Below, in pieces: positions 24,024 to 31,934 of a DNA stretch of 64,000 bases. This DNA is from Streptomyces flavofungini (GTDB lineage Bacteria > Actinomycetota > Actinomycetes > Streptomycetales > Streptomycetaceae): the NCBI RefSeq assembly GCF_014650815.1, contig NZ_BMVR01000012.1:62001-126000 (forward strand). Direction: 5' to 3'. Below the pieces are notes generated by a model that saw only the letters and a program-made list of their open reading frames with translations, made no database searches and was not told where the DNA came from. A program made the translations under genes and the position numbers. How positions within the stretch are numbered: the first letter of the stretch is position 1; each line of letters begins with the position of its first letter.

Positions 24024-25466
24024 ATGTTCAGACGCACCCTCACCCCCCTCCTGGCGGCCTGCGCGAGCGTCCTCGCGCTGCTGACCGCCGCACCCCCCGC
24101 ACAGGCCGCCCCGGTCACGCTGACCAACGGCACGCAGTTCAGCGACACCGACGGCGCGCCGGTCCACGCCCACGGCGGCGGGGTCATCAAGGTCGGCTCC
24201 GCCTACTACTGGTTCGGCGAGAACCGCGACGGCGGCAACAACTTCAAGGCCGTGTCCGTCTACCGCTCGACCGACCTGAAGTCGTGGGAGTTCAAGAAGG
24301 ACGTCCTGACCCAGGAGTCCGCCCCCGAGCTGAAAGTCGCCAACATCGAGCGCCCCAAGGTGGTCTACAACAAGTCCACCGGCAAGTTCGTCATGTGGAT
24401 GCACAAGGAGAAGGGCAACGGCGACTACAGCGAGGCCCGTGCGGCCGTCGCCGTCTCCGACACCGTCGACGGCGACTACACCTGGCAGGGCAGCATGCGC
24501 CCGCCGGGCGACGTCACGTCCCGGGACATGACCCTGTTCCAGGACGACGACGGCACGGCCTACCAGATCACCTCGGCCAAGGACAACGCCGACCTGCACA
24601 TCTACCGGCTCAGCTCCGATTACACCCGTTACGACAAGCTGATCGCCAACCCCTGGGCCGGGACGTACCGCGAGGCGCCCGCGCTGTTCAGGCGTGACGG
24701 CGTGTACTTCATGCTCACCTCGGGCAACAGCGGTTGGCAGCCCAACCAGCAGCAGTACGCCACCGCCACCAGCATCGCCGGCCCCTGGACCGAGATGAAG
24801 GACGCGGGCAACGACAACGGGTACCACTCCCAGACGACCTTCGTCCTGCCCGTGCAAGGGAGTTCGGGCACTTCGTACCTGTACATGGGCGATCGCTGGG
24901 GCAACTCCATGGGCGGCATGGTCAACGACTCGCAGTACGTCTGGCTGCCGCTGTCGTTCCCGGCCAGGACCCGGCTGACCCTGCCGTGGTACCCGAAGGT
25001 CACCGTCGACGCCGCCGCCGGGACCGTCAAGGGCGCGGAGGGCGGCCCGCACGTCAACCTGGTGGCCCGGCACAGCGGCAAGTGCCTCGACGTGTCCGAC
25101 GATGCCGCCGCCGACAACACGAGCGTGGTCCAGTACGGCTGCGGCTCCGGCCTCAACCAGCAGTGGCGGTTCGAGGACGCGGGCGGCGGATACGTCCGCG
25201 TCCTCGCCCAGCACAGCGGCAAGTGCCTGGACGTGGCCGACGAGTCCATGGACGACGGTGCTGTCGTGAACCAGTACCGCTGCGGGGGTGGAGCCCATCA
25301 GCAGTGGCAGTTCCAGAAGCAGGGCGACGGGCACTACCGGCTGACGGCTCGGCACAGCGGCAAGTGCCTCGCTGTGGCGGATGCCTCGGACCAGGACGGT
25401 GCCCGTCTTGTGCAGCAGCCCTGCGGCAGCGGTGCGGAGCAGCAGTTTCAGCGGCGCGCCGCCTGA
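24024..25466 (+). CDS. Secreted GH43 (subfamily 24-like) exo-beta-1,3-galactanase with CBM13
   Basis: A 480-residue exported enzyme. The ATG at 24024 starts a signal peptide (FRRTLTPLLAACASVLALL) cleaved near AQAAP. The five-bladed propeller has GGGVIKVGSAYYWFGENRDGG-type, IERPKVVYNKSTGKFVMWMH and LFQDDDGTAYQIT blocks that match exo-beta-1,3-galactanases. From about residue 350 it carries a ricin-B/CBM13 trefoil with three QxW-type repeats (NQQWRF, HQQWQF, EQQFQR) and HSGKCLDV motifs, as in the characterised S. avermitilis enzyme. It should trim the beta-1,3-galactan backbone of type II arabinogalactan and complements the GH30 and GH42 enzymes 14 kb away. Confidence 0.85.
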   Translation: MFRRTLTPLLAACASVLALLTAAPPAQAAPVTLTNGTQFSDTDGAPVHAHGGGVIKVGSAYYWFGENRDGGNNFKAVSVYRSTDLKSWEFKKDVLTQESAPELKVANIERPKVVYNKSTGKFVMWMHKEKGNGDYSEARAAVAVSDTVDGDYTWQGSMRPPGDVTSRDMTLFQDDDGTAYQITSAKDNADLHIYRLSSDYTRYDKLIANPWAGTYREAPALFRRDGVYFMLTSGNSGWQPNQQQYATATSIAGPWTEMKDAGNDNGYHSQTTFVLPVQGSSGTSYLYMGDRWGNSMGGMVNDSQYVWLPLSFPARTRLTLPWYPKVTVDAAAGTVKGAEGGPHVNLVARHSGKCLDVSDDAAADNTSVVQYGCGSGLNQQWRFEDAGGGYVRVLAQHSGKCLDVADESMDDGAVVNQYRCGGGAHQQWQFQKQGDGHYRLTARHSGKCLAVADASDQDGARLVQQPCGSGAEQQFQRRAA

Positions 25467-25468
25467 GG

Positions 25469-25488
25469 CGAGGGGCCCGGGCCCCTCG
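25469..25488 (+). terminator. Candidate terminator hairpin after the GH43 gene
   Basis: CGAGGGGC-CCGG-GCCCCTCG is a perfect 8-bp stem with a 4-base loop, immediately after the stop codon. Confidence 0.65.
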
Positions 25489-25504
25489 GCGTGAGCCAGG
25501 GGGC

Positions 25505-25553
25505 CTCGGCCGGACGCCCTGGCTCGGGGCGTCTCGGCCGGACGGCCCGGCTC
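25505..25553. repeat. 21-bp direct repeat, two copies
   Basis: Two 21-bp segments beginning CTCGGCCGGACG and ending GGCTC (25505-25525 and 25533-25553) differ at two positions and recur with a 28-bp period between convergent genes. Confidence 0.7.
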
Positions 25554-26490
25554 AGGGTACGAGGACGAGGCGGCCGCGCAGGACCTCGCGGTCGTCAAGT
25601 CGGCGGTGGGCCCGCACCGCCTCGGCCAGCGGCATCGTGTCGGCGACGCGCGCGGTGAGTCGGCCGTCCTCGGCCAGCGCGGAGAGCCGGGCGAGGGCCG
25701 CGTCGTCGGCGGCGACCCACTGTTCGGTCACCGTGATGCCGCGCAGCGGTACCGGCGCGGCGCCGCCGACGACGGAGACGAAGGAGCCGTGGTTGCGTAC
25801 GGCTCCCAGCGCCGCCACGCCGAGCACGGCGGTGTCTAGGGCGGCGTCCACGCCACCGGGCACCAGGGCGCGGACGTCCTCGGCGAGATCACCGGAGCGG
25901 GGTACGAACCACTGGGCTCCCACGGCTCGTGCGAACTCCTCGTCGGCGGCCCCGGCGTACGCCACCACCCGCAGCCCGCGCAGGGCGGCCAGTTGCACCG
26001 CGTAGCCGCCGACGGCTCCCGCCGCCCCGGTCACCAGCAGGGTCGCGCCCGGTGCCAGGACGAGCCGGTCCAGGGCCTGGAGGGCGGTGAGTCCGTTCAG
26101 CGGCAGCGTGGCGGCCTCGGCGGCGGAGAGCCGCGCCGGGGCCGCCGCGACCGCGGCGGCGTCCAGCACGACGAAGTCGGCGTACGTGCCGAGCGTGACG
26201 TCCAGCCGGTCCCGCACTCCGATCACCCGCTCCCCCGGCGCGAACCCCCTTACCCCCGGGCCGACTTCGTCGATGCTCCCCGCGACATCCCAGCCGATGC
26301 CGACGACGTCCCGGGGCGGCAGCAGTCCCGCCGCACCAAGGGCCCCGGACCGCGTCAGCGCGTCGACCGGATTGACGGCGGCCGCCTCGACGCGGATGCG
26401 CACCTGCCCGACACCGGCGGTCGGCACCGGCACTTCCACCAGCTCCAGGGCCTCCGGCCCGCCCGCTTCCCGCACCACGACCGCGCGCAT
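25552..26490 (-). CDS. NADP-dependent quinone oxidoreductase (zinc-less MDR family)
   Basis: A 312-residue medium-chain reductase. The GroES-like N-domain begins MRAVVVREAGGPEAL and includes VEAAAVNPVDALTRSG; the Rossmann domain has VTGAAGAVGGYAVQLAALRG, whose AxxGxxG reads the NADPH. No structural-zinc Cys cluster is present, as in QOR enzymes. GGGAGGAG precedes the ATG at 26490. It is divergent from a HxlR regulator across a 27-bp palindromic operator, the usual arrangement for quinone- or aldehyde-responsive reductases. Confidence 0.9.
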   Translation of the reverse strand: MRAVVVREAGGPEALELVEVPVPTAGVGQVRIRVEAAAVNPVDALTRSGALGAAGLLPPRDVVGIGWDVAGSIDEVGPGVRGFAPGERVIGVRDRLDVTLGTYADFVVLDAAAVAAAPARLSAAEAATLPLNGLTALQALDRLVLAPGATLLVTGAAGAVGGYAVQLAALRGLRVVAYAGAADEEFARAVGAQWFVPRSGDLAEDVRALVPGGVDAALDTAVLGVAALGAVRNHGSFVSVVGGAAPVPLRGITVTEQWVAADDAALARLSALAEDGRLTARVADTMPLAEAVRAHRRLDDREVLRGRLVLVP

Positions 26491-26562
26491 GCGCGACTCC
26501 TCCCGTTGCACCTCGCTCGGCGTTGCCCGACGGCGCTTCCGCGCTTCGCCGCACGCCTGCGA

Positions 26563-26589
26563 CCTTATGGAGAGCTACTCTCCATAAGG
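26563..26589. promoter_or_regulatory. HxlR operator: 27-bp inverted repeat
   Basis: CCTTATGGAGAG (26563-26574) and CTCTCCATAAGG (26578-26589) are perfect 12-bp arms around CTA, midway between the divergent quinone oxidoreductase and HxlR genes. It probably lets the HxlR dimer control both. Confidence 0.75.
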
Positions 26590-26631
26590 AAGAAGGCACT
26601 TCAAGGTGCCCACCGCACGGGAAGGAGAGCC

Positions 26632-27015
26632 ATGAGCAAGCGCGCCGAGGATCGCGCCGCCGCCTACGACGCCTACCTCGCCGAGTGCCCCGCACGGCAC
26701 CTGCTGGACCGCATCAGCAACAAGTGGGTCAGCCTGATCGTCAACGCCCTGGCCGAGGGCCCGCAGCGTTACTCCGATCTGGCCCGGCGCCTCGCGAGCG
26801 TGAGCCAGAAGATGCTCACCCAGAGCCTGCGCAACCTCGAACGCGACGGCCTCCTCACCCGGACCGTCACCCCCTCCGTGCCGGTCCGGGTCGACTACTC
26901 CCTCACCCCGCTCGGCGAGTCCCTGGTCCCGCTGATGCGGGCGATCAAGGCGTGGGCCGAGGAGAACATGGACGAGGTCCTGGGGGCCCGCGCCGAGTAC
27001 GACGCGACTGCTTGA
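26632..27015 (+). CDS. HxlR family transcriptional regulator
   Basis: A 127-residue winged-helix regulator with GAAGGAG before the ATG. HxlR features: a single early Cys in YLAECPARHLLDRISNKW, then LARRLASVSQKMLTQSLRNLERDGLLTR (recognition helix) and the wing VPVRVDYSLTPLG. The Cys19-type residue is the redox or electrophile sensor in relatives such as YodB and HypR. With the divergent quinone oxidoreductase and the 27-bp operator it forms a complete quinone-stress switch, by inference. Confidence 0.92.
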   Translation: MSKRAEDRAAAYDAYLAECPARHLLDRISNKWVSLIVNALAEGPQRYSDLARRLASVSQKMLTQSLRNLERDGLLTRTVTPSVPVRVDYSLTPLGESLVPLMRAIKAWAEENMDEVLGARAEYDATA

Positions 27016-27031
27016 TTCCGGGCACGCGGGC

Positions 27032-27901
27032 TCAGGTCGCGCGGGCGCACTCGGCGGCCAGTCGCAGGCTCTCCGCCACCGCGTCCGGGATGTCGACAAC
27101 CGGGAACAGCACGTGGCGTACGGTCCGTTCGGCGTCGACGATCAGGATCAGGCGCTTGTGGCGCAGCCTGCCCGCGCCGCGGAAGGTCGGCAGGCGCAGG
27201 GCGGCCGCCAGTTGGTGGGCGGCGTCGGAGAACAGGGCGTACGGGACCTGCTCGGCGCGCGCGAACTCCGCCTGCTCGTGGATGAGTTGGGTGCTGATGC
27301 CGCGTACCTCCACGCGCATCCGCTGGAAGTCGGGCCAGGCGTCGCGGAAGAGCCGGTTCTCCAGGGTGCAGCCGACCGCGCCGGGGATCGGCGGCTCGCC
27401 CCATCGGATGCCCGTGCCGGGGTAGGTGAACAGGACGGTCGCGGCGGCGTCCGGGGAGAGCAGGGGCAGGTCGGCGCCCTGCGGGCCGGGCAGGTCGAGG
27501 CCGCCGGGCAGGCGGGTGCCGGTCAGGGCGTGGACGCGGGCGTGTTCGGCGCCGTCCGCCTCGGTGGTGCCGGTGAGACTGCCGTCGCCCAGGACCCACC
27601 GGTCGCCCCAGTCCTGCATGGCGACGAGGAGCGGGAGCAGGCCGGCTCCGGCGTCGGTGAGCAGGTATTCGTAACGCACCGGACGCCGTTGGTAGAGGCT
27701 GCGGCGCAGCACGCCCTGGGCGACGAGGCGGCCGAGGCGCTCGGTGAGGACCTTGCGGGACAGTCCGATCTCGGCGGCGAGCGCGTCGAAGCGGACGTGG
27801 CCGCGGGCGACCTCGCGCAGCACCAGCACGTTCCACCAGTCGCCAAGGACCAGGGCGGCCTGGGCGATGCCGCAGGTCTCGTCAGCGTTGTGCATCCTCA
27901 T
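27032..27901 (-). CDS. HxlR-type regulator fused to a peroxiredoxin-like domain
   Basis: A 289-residue two-domain protein. Residues 1-100 are a HxlR winged helix (ETCGIAQAALVLGDWWNVLVL, IGLSRKVLTERLGRL, RRPVRYEYLLTDAG). From about residue 140 to the end lies a peroxiredoxin/AhpC-TSA fold: FTYPGTGIRWGEPPIPGAVGCTLE, VRGISTQ, QVPYALFSDAAHQL, LPTFRGAG and FPVVDIP. The peroxidatic Cys of GCT is kept, but the position five residues on, a resolving Cys in BCP, is Arg. A regulator sensing peroxide through its own Prx domain is plausible but inferred. The start is the ATG at 27901 (27895 also possible); no clear ribosome site is visible. It is divergent from an enolase gene. Confidence 0.85.
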   Translation of the reverse strand: MRMHNADETCGIAQAALVLGDWWNVLVLREVARGHVRFDALAAEIGLSRKVLTERLGRLVAQGVLRRSLYQRRPVRYEYLLTDAGAGLLPLLVAMQDWGDRWVLGDGSLTGTTEADGAEHARVHALTGTRLPGGLDLPGPQGADLPLLSPDAAATVLFTYPGTGIRWGEPPIPGAVGCTLENRLFRDAWPDFQRMRVEVRGISTQLIHEQAEFARAEQVPYALFSDAAHQLAAALRLPTFRGAGRLRHKRLILIVDAERTVRHVLFPVVDIPDAVAESLRLAAECARAT

Positions 27902-27994
27902 GCACCCATAGTAGGTTCCTTTTCGGGACCCACTTTGTTTCCTCTTGGAACTTACCGCCCGCCGGAGCGCGGGCCCAGCGCGAGGAGTTGCACC

Positions 27995-29278
27995 GTGACC
28001 GCCATCAGCCGGGTCGTCGCACGCGAGATCATCGACAGCCGGGGCAACCCGACCGTCGAGGTCGACGTAGAGCTCAAGGACGGTTCGCTCGGCCGCGCGG
28101 CCGTTCCCTCGGGCGCCTCCACCGGAGCCAGGGAGGCGGTGGAGCTGCGGGACGGCGACCCGCGCCGGTACCACGGCAAGGGAGTTCGGCTTGCCGTCGA
28201 CGCCGTGAACGAGAGCATCGCGGACGCCGTGACCGGCCTCGACGCCGAGGACCAGGCGACCGTGGACCGCACGATGATCGACCTGGACGGTACGGACACC
28301 AAGTCGCGGCTCGGCGCCAACGCCCTGCTCGGCGTCTCCCTGGCCACCGCCAAGGCCGCCGCTGCCGCCCACCGGCTGCCGCTCTACCGTTACGTCGGCG
28401 GGGTCGACGCCCGCCTCCTGCCGGTGCCGATGATGAACATCGTCAACGGCGGTGCGCACGCGGACAATCCGCTCGACTTCCAGGAGTTCATGATCGCCCC
28501 GATCGGCGCGGCGACGTTCGCCGAGGCCGTCCGGATGGGCTCGGAGGTCTTCCACACCCTGCGCGGCAACCTGGTCGCCGCCGGGCACAGCGTGAACGTC
28601 GGCGACGAGGGCGGCTTCGCCCCCGACCTGCGCACCGCCGACGAGGCCCTCGACTTCGTCGTACGCGCCATCGAGCAGACCGGGTACAAGCCCGGCACCG
28701 ACATCACCCTCGTCATGGACCCGGCCACCTCGGAGTTCTTCCACGACGGGGTCTACGACTACGCGGGCGAGGGCGTCCGCCGCACCCCCGCCGAGCACGC
28801 CGACTACCTCGCCGCCCTCGTCGACCGCTACCCCGTCGCCTCCATCGAGGACCCGATGGCCGAGGACGACCACGACGGCTGGCGCGACCTGACCGCCCGC
28901 CTCGGCGACCGCTGCCAGCTCACCGGCGACGACGTCTTCTGCACCAACGAGACGCTCCTGAGCGCCGGGATCCGCGACGGCGTCGCCAACTCGATCCTGG
29001 TGAAGGTCAACCAGATCGGCACCCTCACCGAGACCCTGGCCACGGTCTCCACCGCCCACCGCGCCGGCTACACCGTGGTCATGTCCCACCGCTCCGGCGA
29101 GACCGAGGACACCACGATCGCGGACCTCGCCGTCGCCACGGGCTGCGGCCAGATCAAGACCGGCTCCCTGTCCCGCTCGGACCGCACCGCCAAGTACAAC
29201 CAGCTGTTCCGGATCGAGGAGGAGCTGGGCGCCCAGGCGCGGTATGCGGGGCGCGAGGCGCTGGGGCTGCGCGGCTGA
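27995..29278 (+). CDS. eno: Enolase (phosphopyruvate hydratase), probably a second copy
   Basis: A 427-residue enolase converting 2-phosphoglycerate to phosphoenolpyruvate. The N-terminal domain has IIDSRGNPTVEVDV and PSGASTGAREAVELRDGD; catalytic and Mg residues occur in NVGDEGGFAP, SIEDPMAEDD, QLTGDDVF, LVKVNQIGTL, MSHRSGETEDTTIADLAVA and KTGSLSRSDR. MDPATSEFF differs from the usual DVAATEFY. The GTG start has GAGGAG 7 bases upstream. Glycolytic eno in Streptomyces normally sits elsewhere with housekeeping genes, so this is probably a paralogue. It is divergent from the HxlR-peroxiredoxin gene. Confidence 0.95.
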   Translation: MTAISRVVAREIIDSRGNPTVEVDVELKDGSLGRAAVPSGASTGAREAVELRDGDPRRYHGKGVRLAVDAVNESIADAVTGLDAEDQATVDRTMIDLDGTDTKSRLGANALLGVSLATAKAAAAAHRLPLYRYVGGVDARLLPVPMMNIVNGGAHADNPLDFQEFMIAPIGAATFAEAVRMGSEVFHTLRGNLVAAGHSVNVGDEGGFAPDLRTADEALDFVVRAIEQTGYKPGTDITLVMDPATSEFFHDGVYDYAGEGVRRTPAEHADYLAALVDRYPVASIEDPMAEDDHDGWRDLTARLGDRCQLTGDDVFCTNETLLSAGIRDGVANSILVKVNQIGTLTETLATVSTAHRAGYTVVMSHRSGETEDTTIADLAVATGCGQIKTGSLSRSDRTAKYNQLFRIEEELGAQARYAGREALGLRG

Positions 29279-29365
29279 GGTCCACGACTCCGGCACCCGG
29301 CGCCAACTCCGGCTCCGGCTCACCGATGCCGGGCATGCCGGGGGTCCCGGGGATGCCGGGGTCTG

Positions 29366-29427
29366 GGTGTATCGCAGGCGTATCGGAAAACGCATACGCC
29401 GCCACAACCGCCTCCTGCCTTCCATGG
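29366..29427 (+). promoter_or_regulatory. Candidate VanR-regulated promoter region
   Basis: Direct repeats GTATCG at 29369-29374 and 29380-29385 are 11 bp apart, followed 12 bp on by GCATACG (29392-29398), which may contain the -10. Positions 29377-29427 match 57729-57779, upstream of vanY, at 38 of 51 bases without gaps, including the 11-bp repeat phasing. Such repeats are typical of OmpR/PhoB-family response regulators, the class to which VanR belongs. Confidence 0.6.
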
Positions 29428-29503
29428 AGTCACGGACCACAGGGGTCCGTGCCGAGGCCATGGCGCCCCGGCTTCGGAAGGTGATCTGGAGAAGGAGCGT
29501 GCC

Positions 29504-30664
29504 GTGCCGAACGAGAACGTTCGTCCGCCGCTGAGGAGGGCCGGTCTGGCCGCCGGTGTCGCCCTGCTGCTGATGGCCCAGGCCGGGCCTGCCACCGCCG
29601 CCCCGGCGCGGGGCGGCAACGTGCAGCAGGCGATGGAGCAACTGGCCAGGATTCCCGGGGTCGTGGGGGTCGTCGGCGGGGCCTACGTCGACGGGAGATC
29701 CATCGGGCTCGGCAGCGCGGGTTCCCGGTTGCTGGACGGCCGGGGCGGGAGGATACCCCCGGACGCCCGCTTCCGGATCTGGTCGCAGACCAAGCAGATG
29801 GTGGCCACCGTGGTCCTGCGACTGGTCGAGGAGGGCAAGTTGGGCGTGGACGACAAGCTCGCCGACCTGCTGCCGGAGGTGGTGGAGAAGGATCTGGTGA
29901 CACGGGCCGACGAGATCACGGTGCGGCAGCTGCTCCGGCACACCTCCGGCATTCCCGACTGGTACGCCGGCAAGCCGAACCCGGACGGGAGCGAGGGAGA
30001 GCCCTCGTTCGACGTGTTCGACTTCTCGACCCACTACCGGCCGCAGGATCTGGTGGCGTGGAGCCGTGCTCGGCCCCGGACCGGGGAGCCGGGCGAGAAG
30101 TGGTCCTACTCCAACACCAACCACACCCTGCTCGGCCTGATCATCGAGAGGGTGACCGGCCATGACCTGGCCACCGAGCTGGACACGCACCTGTTCGGCC
30201 CGCTCAAGATGACCAAGACCTACCTCATGGTCAAGCCGCCGGACGGCGTCAAGGGGCCGCACGGACACGGCTATTACCCCGACGCAGGCGGCAGGCTGCG
30301 CGACGTGGACCGGTTCAACGCCAGCCTGGCCGGCGCGGGGGCCGGAGGCGTGGTCTCCACCGCGCACGACGTGAGCGCCTTCAACCGCGCGTTCACGCAG
30401 GGGAAACTGCTGCCGCCGGAACTCCAGCGAATCCTGACCGACCGGCTGTCTGACGCCCCGCGCCCCCGAGGCAGCGACCGCAGCCGTTGCGGCGACGACT
30501 TCTCCATCACGGGCGGGTTGGCCCCCGGCTCCGTCGCCATGACCTTCTACTCAGCGGACGGCCGTCGGCAACTCGCGGTGTCGTTCACCCTGAGCGTCAA
30601 GCCCAGCGCCGTGGAGCTCGACATGGGCAAGGCCCTGGAGACCATCTTCTGCCCGTCCCCCTGA
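29504..30664 (+). CDS. Secreted serine hydrolase, DD-carboxypeptidase/class C beta-lactamase type
   Basis: A 386-residue exported penicillin-binding-like enzyme. A signal peptide (PPLRRAGLAAGVALLLMAQ) is cleaved near ATAAP. The active-site SxxK is in RIWSQTKQM, the YxN in KWSYSNTNHTLLG, and the third motif is probably GGLAPGS near the C-terminus. GAAGGAG precedes the GTG. Such enzymes remove the terminal D-Ala of peptidoglycan stem peptides or hydrolyse related amides. Its promoter resembles that of vanY, suggesting glycopeptide-inducible expression through VanR, which would match a DD-carboxypeptidase role. Confidence 0.87.
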   Translation: MPNENVRPPLRRAGLAAGVALLLMAQAGPATAAPARGGNVQQAMEQLARIPGVVGVVGGAYVDGRSIGLGSAGSRLLDGRGGRIPPDARFRIWSQTKQMVATVVLRLVEEGKLGVDDKLADLLPEVVEKDLVTRADEITVRQLLRHTSGIPDWYAGKPNPDGSEGEPSFDVFDFSTHYRPQDLVAWSRARPRTGEPGEKWSYSNTNHTLLGLIIERVTGHDLATELDTHLFGPLKMTKTYLMVKPPDGVKGPHGHGYYPDAGGRLRDVDRFNASLAGAGAGGVVSTAHDVSAFNRAFTQGKLLPPELQRILTDRLSDAPRPRGSDRSRCGDDFSITGGLAPGSVAMTFYSADGRRQLAVSFTLSVKPSAVELDMGKALETIFCPSP

Positions 30665-30687
30665 GAAGTCATTCCGTTCGGCGTGGG

Positions 30688-30729
30688 AGGCGGTGTCTGC
30701 CCGGCATCGCTGCCGGGCAGACACCGCCT
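30688..30729. terminator. Strong bidirectional terminator
   Basis: A 19-bp perfect stem (30688-30706 with 30711-30729; outer part AGGCGGTGTCTG) and a TCGC loop, 24 bases after the serine hydrolase stop and 30 bases from the end of the convergent small gene. Confidence 0.93.
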
Positions 30730-30758
30730 TGAGGGCAACGATCCGGCCCCGGCCCTGG

Positions 30759-31034
30759 TCAGGAGGGCTCGGTGAGAACCCACAACTGCCAGACTCCGGC
30801 GGGCCGGCACTCGTAGGCGCGTACGCCGTTCTCCATGTACCACCGGCCGCGCTCATGGCAGCGGTTCTCCTCGGCCGGAGGAAAGTCCGCCACGTGGTGC
30901 CAGCCTGGCCCGGCCGCCGGCATGGACTGTACGGGCGTGGGTGCGGGGGCGGCGGCCGCGGCGGTCGCGCCGTGGCTCGCCACCAGCAGCGACGCGGCCG
31001 CAGCCGCGAGGAGAACGCGTTTCATGGTTCGCAT
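30759..31034 (-). CDS. Small secreted protein with two cysteines (unknown function)
   Basis: A 91-residue precursor. Signal peptide RTMKRVLLAAAAASLLVASH with cleavage near ATAAAAA leaves about 60 residues. The mature part ends CHERGRWYMENGVRAYEC then WQLWVL: two Cys that could bond, with surrounding aromatic residues. The ATG at 31034 has GGAAGG 9 bases upstream; ATGs at 31043 and 31025 are alternatives. The pattern C-H-x2-G-x-W-x3-N...Y-x-C...Q-x-x-L recurs in the gene at 60594, so the two are relatives. It is convergent with the serine hydrolase. Confidence 0.75.
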   Translation of the reverse strand: MRTMKRVLLAAAAASLLVASHGATAAAAAPAPTPVQSMPAAGPGWHHVADFPPAEENRCHERGRWYMENGVRAYECRPAGVWQLWVLTEPS

Positions 31035-31191
31035 GGAACGCATCCTTCCGCAGCTGGCGGGCCCCATCGATGGAGACCGCTCCGCCTTCCCCCGATTGGC
31101 CTAGAGGGTGGTACATGCAGCCTGACCGTGGGACATGACGCGGTTCTTGACGGTGCGGCAGTCTGCGCGCCCGCCCATCGCCATTGGTGAC

Positions 31192-31746
31192 TCATCGCGT
31201 TCTCAGCTTGCGGTGTCCGGCCCGGTCTTTCGCGATGTTTCGTATCTTCTTGCTGCAGCCTGACCCGGCGAGCAGGGCGAGTACCGCCGGCGACGTCGAC
31301 TGCTCGGCGAGGACGCGCTGCATCCAGTACGTGACGTTCGCCAACTCGACCGGTGTCGGCATGTGACCGTCCTCGACGGACAGGTAGAACAGCCAGTCGT
31401 GGATGCGGCGGCGGATGAACTCGCGGTACCCCTCCGCCGGGAGCCGGTCGATCTCCGGCAGCAGTTCGGCCGACCACTGCCGGAACTCGGCAGGACCGGT
31501 CATCTGCATCGCGATCCTGTCCACGAGGGCGACCACCGCCGTCTTGGACCCCATCTCGTGGGGGTCGCGCAGGATCGTGGCGACGATCGCGCGGTCCCGG
31601 TCGCGGCTCCGCGAGGAAGCGGTCACCGAGACGACGCGTTGGTACGCGGACGATCGGACGTGCTCGTCCGCGAGGGCATCGTCGACGTCCACGTCGACGA
31701 TCCCGGCCCCCGCCAGCAACTCGGCCACATCGGAACGCAATGTCAT
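31192..31746 (-). CDS. Conserved-looking hypothetical protein
   Basis: A 184-residue soluble protein of unknown family. GAGAGGGGAC lies 6 bases before the ATG at 31746. It is helical and charged, with blocks LRSDVAELLAGAGIVDVDV, ILRDPHEMGSKTAVVALVDRIA, IRRRIHDWLFYLSVEDG and a very basic tail GCSKKIRNIAKDRAGHRKLRTR. The tail could bind nucleic acid. It follows the DHFR-like gene by 188 bases on the same strand, in which I see no terminator. Confidence 0.65.
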   Translation of the reverse strand: MTLRSDVAELLAGAGIVDVDVDDALADEHVRSSAYQRVVSVTASSRSRDRDRAIVATILRDPHEMGSKTAVVALVDRIAMQMTGPAEFRQWSAELLPEIDRLPAEGYREFIRRRIHDWLFYLSVEDGHMPTPVELANVTYWMQRVLAEQSTSPAVLALLAGSGCSKKIRNIAKDRAGHRKLRTR

Positions 31747-31934
31747 CGCTTCGTCCCCTCTCGCAGGGCCGGACTCCACACGGATCCCGCCGAGCATGAT
31801 CCATTCCCTGCGCCAAGGCAACGACGGTGCATGGCTCGCTCCCCGTCGAGGCCGCCATAGAGGGCACCGCGACCGCCACGGTGTTCCGGAGCTGGGCGTC
31901 GACCCGCCGCCGGGTCCGCTGATCGGCCGGCCGC

